From contig NZ_KK073874.1 in the NCBI RefSeq assembly GCF_000585375.1, forward strand, positions 8,653,913-8,717,912: a stretch of 64,000 bases of DNA, read 5' to 3'. Below the pieces are notes generated by a model, which was given only the letters and a program-made list of their open reading frames with translations, had not been told where the DNA came from and did not search any database. Both the position numbers and the translations under genes were made by a program. Within the stretch, counting starts at the first letter, position 1, and each line of letters begins with the position of its first letter. The DNA is from Cryptosporangium arvum DSM 44712 (GTDB taxonomy: Bacteria; Actinomycetota; Actinomycetes; Mycobacteriales; Cryptosporangiaceae). This document shows positions 44,916-54,600 of this stretch, in pieces.

Positions 44916-44929
44916 CTATGACGTCATAG
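44916..44929. promoter_or_regulatory. Candidate operator of the FadR-type regulator
   Basis: CTATGACGTCATAG is a perfect 14-bp palindrome in the divergent gap between potA and the GntR/FadR-type gene. FadR-subfamily repressors recognise short palindromes of this size and general shape. Its position suggests control of both directions. Confidence 0.6.
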
Positions 44930-44998
44930 TTCACAGCACAACCTGAGTACGTTGGAATTTATCGTGGAGTAACCTGAGCGCTCCACACGGGAGGGTCG

Positions 44999-45757
44999 AT
45001 GGGCACGCGACGGTTCAACCGTGGTCCGCGATCAGCGCTGTTCGCGCCGCTGGAGAGCCTGAGCCGCACCGAGTTGGTGACCCATCGGCTGGCCGACGCG
45101 ATCATGCTTGGCCTGCTCACCGACGCCGAACAGCTGCCGAGCGAAACCGCCCTCGCTACCGGTTTCGGCGTTTCGACGGTCACTGTTCGTGAAGCGTTGA
45201 CCGCGCTGAGGCAGAGGGGCCTGATCGAGACCCGGCGCGGGCGAGGTGGGGGGAGCTTCGTCCGCTCGCCGGCCGAGGACACGACCGAGGTGTTGCGGGA
45301 GCGGCTACGCGACTACAGCCCGAGCACGCTACGTGACATCGGGGATCACTACGCGGCGATCAGCGGGGCGGCGGCCGAACTCGCGGCCGAGCGGGCCGAC
45401 CGCGACGACGTGGCGCGCCTCCGGAGTGCGGTGGCCACTCTCGAGACGGCGGTCCGCCCGGGGGATCGCCGCCGCGCGGACGGCCACTTCTCGATCGAGG
45501 TGGCGGCCGCCGCGCAGTCGGCCCGCTTGACCAGGGCGGAAATGGCGTTGCAGACCGAGGTCGGGCCGCTGTTCTGGCTGGTGATGGTGGACGACGCCGC
45601 GCACTCCCTGGCGGTGGAGCGGTGCCGGGCGCTGACCGCCGCCGTGGACGAGGGTGACGGTCCGCGAGCACGCGCCGCCGCGCAGGAACGAATCTCCGAC
45701 GCCGTGAGCAATCTGACCGAACGTCACCTCGAATTGATTCGTCAGCCGCGGGAGTAA
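44999..45757 (+). CDS. GntR/FadR-family transcriptional regulator
   Basis: The 252-residue protein has the winged helix LVTHRLADAIMLGLLTDAEQLPSE and VSTVTVREALTALRQRGLIETRRGRGGGSFV, then a FadR-type all-helical ligand domain (FCD). It is divergent from the pot operon and probably represses it and perhaps itself through the palindrome at 44916-44929. The inducer could be the transported amine or a product. Gene order with a cache-domain protein downstream supports ligand sensing. Confidence 0.88.
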   Translation: MGTRRFNRGPRSALFAPLESLSRTELVTHRLADAIMLGLLTDAEQLPSETALATGFGVSTVTVREALTALRQRGLIETRRGRGGGSFVRSPAEDTTEVLRERLRDYSPSTLRDIGDHYAAISGAAAELAAERADRDDVARLRSAVATLETAVRPGDRRRADGHFSIEVAAAAQSARLTRAEMALQTEVGPLFWLVMVDDAAHSLAVERCRALTAAVDEGDGPRARAAAQERISDAVSNLTERHLELIRQPRE

Positions 45758-45785
45758 ATGTCCGGGGTTGCGGGATGATCCGGTA

Positions 45786-46535
45786 ATGGATCGCACGCGA
45801 GCCGCACACCCGACCGCGACGCCGGTCGGCCCCGCGACGGCTGCGGTGGTGTCGGTGGTCCGCAGAACCGTCGAGGAGGTCTTCGACGGCGTCGCCGCGT
45901 TACGCCGGGACGTCGAGAGCGCGTTCGCCGGTGGCACCACGGTCGGCCGGGACGATCTGGCCGAGCTCTACCCCACGCTCACCGCCCCGCTGCGGATACC
46001 CGGCGGGCTCGCGAAGGGCGCCGGTTTCGTCGCCGCACCGCACCTGCTCGCCGACGCGCCCTGGTGGCTCGAGTGGTGGGTGCGCGAGCCGTCCGGTGAG
46101 CCCAGCCGGCTGGTCGTCGACGTCGACCCGGACGGCGAGAACTTCTACGACTACACGACGCTGCCCTGGTACCGGGATCCGCAGCGCACCGGCGAGCGCA
46201 CGGTCACCGGCCCGTACGTGGACTACATCTGCACCGACGACTACACGCTCACGTTCACCGCGGCCGTGCGTCACGGCGACAGGTTCCTGGGCGTCGTCGG
46301 CAGCGACGTGGACGTGGGTCTGTTCGAGGCGATCGCGCTCCCGTCGCTGCGTGCGGTGCCGTGCCCGGCGACGCTCATCAACGCGCACGGGCGGGTCATC
46401 GCCTCGAACTCACCGCAGCGGCGTGGTGGCTCGCTGGTGCGCGACGTCGACGTCGCCGCGCTGTGGGAGCACGGCTCGGTGGCGGGCACCCGGCTGGTCC
46501 GGTGCGGGAACTTCCCGATCGGGTTGATGTATTAG
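45786..46535 (+). CDS. Cache-domain protein without membrane segment
   Basis: The 249-residue protein carries a Cache-type sensor fold (FVAAPHLLADAPWWLEWWV, then FYDYTTLPWYRDPQRTGERTVTGPYVDYICTDDY, ending GRVIASNSPQRRGG). Cache domains usually bind amino acids, amines or carboxylates outside the cell; here neither signal peptide nor membrane helix is visible, so it may be cytosolic. It follows the FadR-type gene by 28 bp, so it probably helps sense the pot substrate. An upstream TTG 45768 is less likely than ATG 45786. Confidence 0.75.
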   Translation: MDRTRAAHPTATPVGPATAAVVSVVRRTVEEVFDGVAALRRDVESAFAGGTTVGRDDLAELYPTLTAPLRIPGGLAKGAGFVAAPHLLADAPWWLEWWVREPSGEPSRLVVDVDPDGENFYDYTTLPWYRDPQRTGERTVTGPYVDYICTDDYTLTFTAAVRHGDRFLGVVGSDVDVGLFEAIALPSLRAVPCPATLINAHGRVIASNSPQRRGGSLVRDVDVAALWEHGSVAGTRLVRCGNFPIGLMY

Positions 46536-47092
46536 AGGCAGGGTGCGTCGCCCGGCCAGCGGTCGGCGAGCACCAGGTGGAAGTGGCCGACCTCGCCGAA
46601 CTCCTCCAGCCCGTCGAACTGGTGCACGACGCGGACGAACCCGTCGGGCACCGCGATCGCCATCGCGTCGGTCAGCTGCGTGCGGGCGTCGGCCGCGGTC
46701 CTCGTCGTGCTCGTGCCGTCGAGCGTGGAGAACAGGTCGGCGACGAGACCGAACGGCGCCGGGTCGATACGCACGCGGTGGCCGGCGCACTCCACGCGAA
46801 CGCCGGAGGGCACCCGCTCCCGGTAGTACTCGGCACAGGCCGTGAGCAGCGCGTCCTGGTCGGGCGAGTGGTCGTCGGCGCCGTAGAGCGGGGGTAAGAG
46901 CTCGAAGCGCACCCCGTCCACGACGACGCCGTGGCCCTCCAGCGGTACCTGGACGGTCTCGGTCGCGTCGGCGCCGAACCGCTCGCGCACCGCGGCCCGG
47001 GCGGTGGCCAGGTCCGGAGCCGGATCGAGCCGCTCGCCGGTCGACAGCACCGGCTCCCACCCGTCGTCGGTGCTGCGGTAAGTGACGTCCAC
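46532..47092 (-). CDS. Conserved-looking hypothetical protein
   Basis: The 186-residue acidic protein has no Cys pairs, membrane helix or signal peptide. It has an N-terminal part with DPAPDLATARAAVRERFGA and a C-terminal part VRVVHQFDGLEEFGEVGHFHLVLADRWPG. I do not recognise the family. Its stop overlaps that of the cache gene by 4 bp (TTAG), and it is followed upstream by another minus-strand gene after 14 bp, so the two may form one operon. Confidence 0.65.
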   Translation of the reverse strand: MDVTYRSTDDGWEPVLSTGERLDPAPDLATARAAVRERFGADATETVQVPLEGHGVVVDGVRFELLPPLYGADDHSPDQDALLTACAEYYRERVPSGVRVECAGHRVRIDPAPFGLVADLFSTLDGTSTTRTAADARTQLTDAMAIAVPDGFVRVVHQFDGLEEFGEVGHFHLVLADRWPGDAPCL

Positions 47093-47106
47093 GAAGCAAT
47101 CGTGCC

Positions 47107-48114
47107 TCAGTGCAGCGGGCGGGTGAGGGCCGACAGGATCAGGATGCTGAGGCGGCGCGCGCGGTCGGGAGTGAAGCCCGCGTCCTCGGCGGCCTCCTCG
47201 ACGATCTGGCCGACGGTGGCGGTGCCGAGGCTGCTCAGGTGCGGTAGCGCGGTGGCCGGTCCGTGGATCAGGCGGCGGCGGGCCGCACCGCGGTTACGCC
47301 GCCAGCGGGCGACACCGCCGTGGTGGCGGGTCCCGACGTGCCCGAGCACACCGGTCGCCGCGCAGGTGAGCATCGCCAGCGACAGCACCGTGACGAGTTC
47401 GGACTTCGGACCACCCAGCTGGAGCGCGAGCGGGTCGTCGCGTCGGGCGCCCGACAGCGCCCAGCGGATGACGCGGCGCCGCAGGACCTCGTCCTCGAAG
47501 AAGCGCTGGACGACGATCGGGAAGCGGGTCATCTCGGCCGGGGCCAGCTCCTGGACGATCAGCTCGGTGGCGCCGCCGACGGTGTGCGGACCCAGGTCCT
47601 CCCAGCGCGGCTCGACCGGTTCGGCCGGTTCGTCGGCCGGGACGTCGGGGAAGCGCTCGTCGTCGGTTTCGACGTCGTCGGCCGGGATCTCGTCGGCCGA
47701 TTCCGCCGGTTCGTCGTCCGCCTGCTCGTCGTCCGCCGGCTCGTCTACTGCCTGCTCGTCGTCGGGGTCGTCGTCCCAGTACTCCGGCGTGCCGTAGCCG
47801 GTCGCACGGTACTCGCGCGCCGGTGGGCGGGACGGCACCTCGCCCCGCCAGACCACTTCGCCCTCGATCACCGCGGGCGGACGGTCACCGAACGGCTCGT
47901 ACGCCTCGCGGTACGGGTTGAGCACGAACCGCATGGTCGGAGCGTCGTCGTCCGGGTGGTCGAACACTCCACGGTAGGAGTTCAGCACGAACCGAGCCGT
48001 GGGGGTCTCGTCCTCGGTCCACGGATCGGGGTCCACCCAGAACGCCGCGGTCGGAGCGTCGTCTTCGTCGAGCGCCGCACCCCGATGGCGTCCTCCGCCG
48101 TACGGGTCGGTCAC
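47107..48114 (-). CDS. Hypothetical protein with three acidic-PT motifs and a helical C-terminal domain
   Basis: The 335-residue protein starts with three copies of an acidic-P-T-x-x-F motif (DDAPTAAF, DETPTARF, DDAPTMRF; Thr22, Thr39, Thr60), two of which continue VLN-Y. An Asp/Glu/Pro-rich linker follows (about 95-170). The last 160 residues look folded and helical (ELIVQELAPAEMTRFPIVVQ to LSILILSALTRPLH). The motifs resemble sites for Ser/Thr kinases read by FHA domains; that is inference. GTG 48114 has AGGAGG upstream. Confidence 0.65.
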   Translation of the reverse strand: MTDPYGGGRHRGAALDEDDAPTAAFWVDPDPWTEDETPTARFVLNSYRGVFDHPDDDAPTMRFVLNPYREAYEPFGDRPPAVIEGEVVWRGEVPSRPPAREYRATGYGTPEYWDDDPDDEQAVDEPADDEQADDEPAESADEIPADDVETDDERFPDVPADEPAEPVEPRWEDLGPHTVGGATELIVQELAPAEMTRFPIVVQRFFEDEVLRRRVIRWALSGARRDDPLALQLGGPKSELVTVLSLAMLTCAATGVLGHVGTRHHGGVARWRRNRGAARRRLIHGPATALPHLSSLGTATVGQIVEEAAEDAGFTPDRARRLSILILSALTRPLH

Positions 48115-48205
48115 AGGCGCCACCTCCTGCGACTGTCATCGGCGGAAGCATCCGGATGATGAGGCCGATAACTCGCCGATTTAGCGAGGCGACTACCGTG
48201 TCGGC

Positions 48206-48778
48206 ATGGACCGGGCCCCCGCGCAGACCACTTATCTACTGGTCGACGGCGAGAACATCGACGCCACGCTGGGCAGCAACATCTTCGGCGGTCGCCGCCC
48301 CAGCCCGCAGGAGCGTCCCCGCTGGGAGCGCGTCCGCGACTTCGCCAGCGAAACCTGGGACCGTCCGGTCAAGGCCCTGTTCTTCCTCAACGCGAGCTCG
48401 GGCCAGTTGCCGCTGCCGTTCATCCAGGCGCTGCTCGCGCTGGACTACCAGCCGATCCCGCTCTCCGGCAGCACCGGGGAGAAGGTCGTCGACATCGGTA
48501 TCCAGCGGACGCTCGACGCGCTCGTCGACCGGCCCGGCGACGTGCTCCTGGCCAGCCACGACGGTGACTTCTTCGATCAGATCGAACGGCTCCTCGACGG
48601 CACCCGCCGGGTGGGGCTGCTCGGGTTCCGCGAGTTCGTCAACTCCCGGTTCACCGAGCTGACCACCGAGGGCCTGGAGATCTACGACCTCGAGGACGAC
48701 GTCCGGTGCTTCAACGCGCGCCTGCCGCGCGTCCGCATCATCAACATCGACCGCTTCGACCCGCTGCCGTACCTGTAG
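48206..48778 (+). CDS. NYN-domain (PIN-like) ribonuclease
   Basis: The 190-residue protein matches the NYN/LabA fold. Catalytic acids are Asp14 in LLVDGEN, Asp96 in GEKVVDIGIQRTL, and Asp119 and Asp121 in ASHDGDF. The fold cleaves RNA using Mg ions; the target is unknown. It is divergent from the acidic-PT gene and 72 bp before the flotillin operon, with which it may be functionally linked. Confidence 0.88.
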   Translation: MDRAPAQTTYLLVDGENIDATLGSNIFGGRRPSPQERPRWERVRDFASETWDRPVKALFFLNASSGQLPLPFIQALLALDYQPIPLSGSTGEKVVDIGIQRTLDALVDRPGDVLLASHDGDFFDQIERLLDGTRRVGLLGFREFVNSRFTELTTEGLEIYDLEDDVRCFNARLPRVRIINIDRFDPLPYL

Positions 48779-48850
48779 TTCAGTCGCACATAAGACGACT
48801 ACCTGGCATTTCTTCGCCCGAACTGCCACTCTGCCGGCAAGAAAGTAACG

Positions 48851-49480
48851 ATGCGGCGGAGAGGAAAGCGCCCGGTGGGTGGTCTGTTAGGTGCGGCCTT
48901 CGGCTTCCCAGCGGTGATCTTCACTTTCGCGCTCGTGGTAGTTGTCGGTTACTGGGTCCTGGTGATCGCCGGCGGCCTCGGCGTCGACGCGCTCGACGGT
49001 GACGCCGGCGCGGACGGCACCGGTGCGCTCGGTGCGATCGGCCTCGGCGGGGTGCCGGCGAGCGTCTCGCTGTCGGTGTTGATCGCGGTCGCCTGGTTCG
49101 GCACGTTCGTGGGGAGCGCGGTGCTCGGCAACGACGGATTCCTCATCGACGTCGGACTGCTGACCGGAGCAGTCGTCGTCGCCTGGTTAGCGACCCGGCT
49201 ACTGGCCCTTCCGCTGCGCCGATTCTTTCCGGACGAGAAGCTGCCGTCCCGCTCGGATTTCCTCGGCCAGGTCTGCGTGATCCGCACCGGCCGGGTCGAC
49301 GCCAAATTCGGTCAAGCCGAAGTCACCGCCGACGACGGATCGTCGGCACTTGTGCAGGTGCGCCAAACTGGCGAGTACGACCTTCGCGCGGGTGAAACCG
49401 CGCTGATCTACGACTACGACTCGGACGGCGAATACTTCTTCGTGATGCCGTCGACGCTGCCCAACCACGGAGCTAGGTAA
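48851..49480 (+). CDS. OB-fold membrane protein, YqiJ-like (flotillin partner)
   Basis: The 209-residue protein has three membrane segments (about 12-42, 72-95, 100-120) and a C-terminal OB-fold-like domain (GQVCVIRTGRVDAKFGQAEVTADDGSSALVQVR). It resembles the YqiJ/NfeD-type proteins that accompany flotillins. ATG 48851 follows a weak AACG leader. It is 4 bp before the flotillin gene and should make a complex with it in the membrane. Confidence 0.82.
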   Translation: MRRRGKRPVGGLLGAAFGFPAVIFTFALVVVVGYWVLVIAGGLGVDALDGDAGADGTGALGAIGLGGVPASVSLSVLIAVAWFGTFVGSAVLGNDGFLIDVGLLTGAVVVAWLATRLLALPLRRFFPDEKLPSRSDFLGQVCVIRTGRVDAKFGQAEVTADDGSSALVQVRQTGEYDLRAGETALIYDYDSDGEYFFVMPSTLPNHGAR

Positions 49481-49484
49481 ATTC

Positions 49485-51602
49485 ATGGACGCTGTGGCCC
49501 TCGGGGTCGGCGTGTTGATCGCCGTCGCCTTGATCGTCGTTCTCGGCCTCACCATCATGGTGAGCAGATTGTTCAAAAAGGTCGAACAGGGCAAAGCCCT
49601 GATCGTTTCGAAGGTCAAGAAAGTCGACGTGACTTTCACCGGAGCGACGGTCATTCCGGTGCTCCACCGCGCCGAGGTCATGGACATCTCGGTGAAGACA
49701 ATCGAGATCGCGCGGACCGGCCGTGAGGGCCTGATCTGCCGCGACAACATCCGTGCCGACATCCGGATCACGTTCTTCGTGCGGGTCAACAAGACCGTCG
49801 AGGACGTCATCAAGGTCGCGCAGGCGATCGGCACCGCACGCGCGAGCAACCAGGACACGCTCCAGGAACTGTTCAGCGCGAAATTCTCCGAGGCGCTGAA
49901 GACCGTCGGTAAGCAACTCGATTTCGTCGACCTCTACACGAAGCGGAACGAATTCCGCGATCAGATCATCGCGGTCATCGGCACCGATCTCAACGGGTAC
50001 AGCCTCGAAGACGCCGCGATCGACTACCTCGAGCAGACGCCGCTCACCCAGCTCGACCCGGCAAACATTCTCGACGCGCAGGGCATTCGCAAGATCACCG
50101 AATTGACGGCGATCGAGCACGTGCGTACCAACGAATTCCAGCGCACCGAAGAAAAAGAGATCACGCGCCAGAACGTCGACGCCAAGGAAGCGGTTCTCGA
50201 GCTGCAGCGCCGGCAGGCCGACGCCGAGATCAAGCAGCGGCGTGACATCGAGACCAACCGGGCCCGCGAAGAGGCCGAGATTTCGCGCGTCCAGGCCGAG
50301 GAACGGCTGAAGGCCCAGAAGGCGCACCTGATCACCGACGAAGCGCTCGGTATCCAGAACCAGAACAAGGACCGGGAGATCGCGGTCGCGGAGAAGAACC
50401 GCGAGCGGGTACTGGCGATCGAGACCGAGCGGATCGAGAAGGACCGCCTGCTCGAGGTCATCGCCCGGGACCGCGAGACCCAGCTCTCCACGATCAACAA
50501 GGACAAAGAGGTCGAGGTCGAGAAGCGCGCGATCGCCGACATCGTCCGGGAGCGCATCGCGGTCGAGAAGACCGTCGCCGAGCAGGAAGAGAACATCAAG
50601 AAGCTGCGCGCGGTCGAAGAGGCCGAGCGGATGCGCCAGACGCTGATCATCCAGGCCGAGGCCGAGGCGCAGGAGAAGCTGGTCAAGGACATCAAGGCCG
50701 CCGAGGCCGCCGAGCAGGCCGCGCAGCACCTGGCCCGCGAAGCGCTCACGCTGGCCGAGTCGCGCCAGCGGGCCGCCGAGCTCGACGCCGCCGCGAAGAT
50801 CCGGCTCGCCGAGGCGACCAAGGCCGAGGCCGCCGCGCCGGGCCTGGCCGCGGTGCAGGTCCGCGAGGCCGAGGCCGACGCGATCGAGAAGAGCGGTCTC
50901 GCCGAGGCCGTCGCCGACCGCGAGAAGGGCCTGGCCCAGGCGCTCGTCGCCAAGGAGAAGGGTCTGGCCGAAGCCGCCATCGCGAAGGAGAAGGGCCTCG
51001 CCGAGGCGACGGCCGTCAAGGAGAGGGGCCTGGCCGACGCCGAGGCGCTGCGCGAGAAGCTGAAGGGCGAGGCCGAGGGCCTCACCGACAAGGCCGCCGC
51101 GATGGCCGCGCTCGACGACGCCACCCGCCAGCACGAGGAGTACCGCCTGCGGCTGGAAGCCCAGAAGGAGATCCAGCTGGCGAACATCGACGTCCAGCGG
51201 CAGATCGCCGAGGCGCAGGCCACCGTGCTCTCCACCGGTCTGCAGAACGCCGACATCGACATCGTCGGTGGCGACACGGTGTTCTTCGACCGGCTGATGA
51301 GCTCGATCGCGTTCGGCAAGGGCGTCGACAAGTTCGTCGAGCACTCCGACGTGGCCGGCAAGCTGACCCAGCCCTGGCTGGACGGCTCCGCGAGCTTCAC
51401 CGACGACCTGCGCAACGTCCTCGGTTCGGTGGACTCCGCCGACATCCGCAACCTGACGATCTCCGCGCTGCTGATGAAGATGATCAAGGGTGGCGGCCCG
51501 GACGCCGCGAAGCTCGGTGAGCTCCTCGGCTCGGCCCGTCAGCTCGGCATCGCCGACACCCCGCTGTCCCAGCTCACCGCTCTGAACGGCGCGACGAAGT
51601 AG
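49485..51602 (+). CDS. Flotillin-like SPFH protein (YqiK type)
   Basis: The 705-residue protein has one N-terminal membrane segment (about 5-25), an SPFH domain (about 30-220, with VEQGKALIVSKVKKVDVTFTG) and a very long coiled coil (about 220-590). Near residues 481-535 the coil has five 11-residue repeats, REKGLAQALVA, KEKGLAEAAIA, KEKGLAEATAV and so on. Flotillins form membrane microdomain scaffolds. Its stop overlaps the start of the ATPase gene (A of TAG is A/G-shared), so the two are coupled. Confidence 0.9.
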   Translation: MDAVALGVGVLIAVALIVVLGLTIMVSRLFKKVEQGKALIVSKVKKVDVTFTGATVIPVLHRAEVMDISVKTIEIARTGREGLICRDNIRADIRITFFVRVNKTVEDVIKVAQAIGTARASNQDTLQELFSAKFSEALKTVGKQLDFVDLYTKRNEFRDQIIAVIGTDLNGYSLEDAAIDYLEQTPLTQLDPANILDAQGIRKITELTAIEHVRTNEFQRTEEKEITRQNVDAKEAVLELQRRQADAEIKQRRDIETNRAREEAEISRVQAEERLKAQKAHLITDEALGIQNQNKDREIAVAEKNRERVLAIETERIEKDRLLEVIARDRETQLSTINKDKEVEVEKRAIADIVRERIAVEKTVAEQEENIKKLRAVEEAERMRQTLIIQAEAEAQEKLVKDIKAAEAAEQAAQHLAREALTLAESRQRAAELDAAAKIRLAEATKAEAAAPGLAAVQVREAEADAIEKSGLAEAVADREKGLAQALVAKEKGLAEAAIAKEKGLAEATAVKERGLADAEALREKLKGEAEGLTDKAAAMAALDDATRQHEEYRLRLEAQKEIQLANIDVQRQIAEAQATVLSTGLQNADIDIVGGDTVFFDRLMSSIAFGKGVDKFVEHSDVAGKLTQPWLDGSASFTDDLRNVLGSVDSADIRNLTISALLMKMIKGGGPDAAKLGELLGSARQLGIADTPLSQLTALNGATK

Positions 51603-54600
51603 TGACCGAGGTAGCGACGGATCCAGCCCCGGCAACGCCGGGGCTGGACGCCGGAACCTACGACGTCCTCCGCACGCGGCTGAAGACCCAGGCCACCGAG
51701 CTGGCCGAGCACGTCGAGACGCTGAACACCCAGCGCCTCGAGGTCTTCGGCGGCACCGAGCTGCGTCTCACCGGCACCGCCCAGATCCGCACCGCTCACA
51801 ACTGCGTTCCGCGGGACATCGCGTCGGTCGGCGACCGGCTGCTCTTCGGCTACAACGCCTACCTGGGCATGAAGCCGGAGACGACCGTCGACGACGTCTT
51901 CTCGGTGCACCGCCTGGTGCGTGACAACGACCGGCTGAGCTTCGAGCAGCTCGAGCACGACCCGCTCCTGACCGACGAGCAGTTCACCAAGGACCTCGGC
52001 GAGCAGTACCGGTACTTCCGGGAGAGTTCGCTGCTGCAGCTGCGGCGGGTCGACCCGCTGCTGCTCGCGGTGTTCCGCACGAGCCCCAACGCCGACGACA
52101 ACCGCGTGCTGCGGTGGCGGCTCAACCTCGACGGGTCGGCGCAGTACGTCGACAACAAGGGCGAGCGCGACCACACGTTCCCGGCGAAGCAGGACTTCGA
52201 CTGGGTCGAGACCACCCGCAACGATCACGTCCTCGGCCGGCACCCGCACATCTCGATCCAGGGTGTGGTGTTCGTCGAGACGATCGGCGGCGACCTCACG
52301 ATCAAGGTCGAGAACAACACCGAGTCCGGCGAGGGCATCTACACCGAGCCGGTCAAGGAGCCGCTGCAGAGCCTGGCCGACGCCGACGTCGGCTACGCCC
52401 GGATCGGGCCGCTGATCCTGCTGCGCATCCGGCCCTACAAAGAGGACGCCTGGCGCTACCTGATCTTCAACACGCTCACCCGTGACGTCCTGCGGCTGGA
52501 CGGCATCGGACAGGCCTGCCAGCGGCTGCCCGAGGACCAGGGCATCATCGTGCCCGGCGGGTACTACCTGGCCACCGGCGTCCACCGGGTCTTCGACCAG
52601 GACACGACCGGGCTGGAGTTCGAGCGCGTCATCCGCTCGACGAACGGCGAGGACGTCCTCTACGTCTTCCACAACCGCGGCGACGGCCGGTACCTGTTGC
52701 TGCCGTACAACGTGATCCGCAAGGAGATCGCCAACCCGATCCCCTGCCACGGGTACGCGTTCTACGACGACGGCACGCTCGTCGTGCTGCGCGCGACCAG
52801 CGCCGAGCCGACTCGCGTCCACCAGTTGCAGGTGTGGCAGACGCCGTACGTGTCGGACACGTACGCGGCGGCGCAGCCGGTGGGCACCGGACCACTGGAG
52901 CGGATCGGCAACGCCGACCTGGTCCGTGGGATCTCCGACCTGCTGTCGGTCGCCCGGATGGCCGAGGAGACGACGCCGACCGAGGCGGCGTTCGACGCGC
53001 TGATCGGGGCGTGCCGCCGGGCCGTCGACCAGTACCACTGGCTCACCGACAGCGGCCTGGACGCGCCGCTGGGTCAGTTGCGTCGCACCGCCGAGCAGGT
53101 CCGGGAAGAGTTCGAGAAGGTCCAGAGCCTCACCGCGCAGGCCGCGGAGGCGCTCGCCGCCGCGGTCACCGAGATCGGCACGCTGATCCGGGGTGCGCGC
53201 ACGGAGTCGCCGGCCACCGCCGAGGAGTGGGCGGCCCAGCTCGCGTCGCTGCGCCGGGCCCAGGGCCGGCTGGTGGGGCTGCGTGAGGTCCGGTACGTCG
53301 ACGTGGCCGCCGTCGACGCGCTCGCCGCGGAACTGACCGACGAGCTCGCGGCTGCCGGCCGCCGGGCGGTCGAGTTCCTCCGCGGCGACGGCGCTTTCGA
53401 CAGCTACGAACAACAGGCCGAACAGCTCACGGCCGACGCCGAAGCGATCGCGTCGGTGGCCGAGGCCGCGCCGCTCGCCGAGCGGCTCGATCAGCAGTCC
53501 GACGGGCTGGCCGTCGTCACCGAGGTCCTCACCTCGCTCGACATCGAGGACGCGACCGTACGCACCGAGCTGCTGGCGCGGATCGGCGGTGTGCTCGGCA
53601 GCATCAACCGGGCCCGGGCCACGCTCGACGCCCGGCGGCGCGAGCTGCTCGCGGTCGAGGGGCGGGCCCAGTTCGCGGCCGAGTTCGCGCTGCTCGGGCA
53701 GGCCGTGACCGGCGCGCTAGCGGTCGCCGACTCCCCCGAGGCCTGCGACGAACAGCTCGCGAAGCTGATGGCGCAGGTCGAGGGCCTGGAGTCCCGGTTC
53801 GGGCACTTCGACGAGTTCCTCGGTTCGCTCGCGGAGAAGCGTGAGGACGTCTACGAGGCGTTCTCGGCGCGGAAGCAGGCGCTCCTCGACGACCGGCAGC
53901 GGCGGGCCAACCGGCTGGCCGGGAGCGCCGACCGGATCCTCGGCAGCATCCAGCGCCGGGCCACCACGCTGGCCACGCTCGAGGACGTCAACACGTACTT
54001 CGCGACCGACCCGATGGTCGGCACGCTGCGTGGACTGATCGGTGAGCTGAAGACGCTCGGCGACCCGATCCGCGCCGAGGAGTTCGAGCGGCGGCTGGCG
54101 ACCGCGCGCCAGGAGGCCGGCCGGTCGCTGCGTGACCGCACCGACCTGTACGACGGCGACACGATCCGGCTGGGGCGCCACCGGTTCGCGGTGAACACCC
54201 AGCCGGCCGAGCTGACGCTGGTGCCGCACGACGGCAGGCCGGTGTTCGCGATCACCGGCACCGACTACCGCGCGCCGGTCGCCGACCCGACCTTCGCGGC
54301 GACCGCCGAGTTCTGGGACCAGCCGCTGGTCTCCGAGGACGCGTCGCTGAGCCGCGTGGAGTATCTCGCCGGGTCGCTGCTGCTCGCCGGCGAGCGTGAC
54401 CCGTCGAAGGTGCAGGCGGCCGCGGCCGACCGGTACGAGGAGGGGTACGAGCGCGGGGTCCACGACCAGGACGCGGCGCTGATCCTGCGGAAATTGGTCG
54501 AGCTGTACGACGGCGCCGGGCTGCTGCGGTACTCGCCGCGGGCGCGGGCGGCGGCTCAGCTCTTCTGGGCATACGCGGTCCGGGACCGCAAGCAGTGGGA

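Noticed and set aside
49473-51635. 720-codon minus-strand frame over the flotillin gene
   Set aside because: Antisense shadow; the plus strand encodes an evident SPFH protein.
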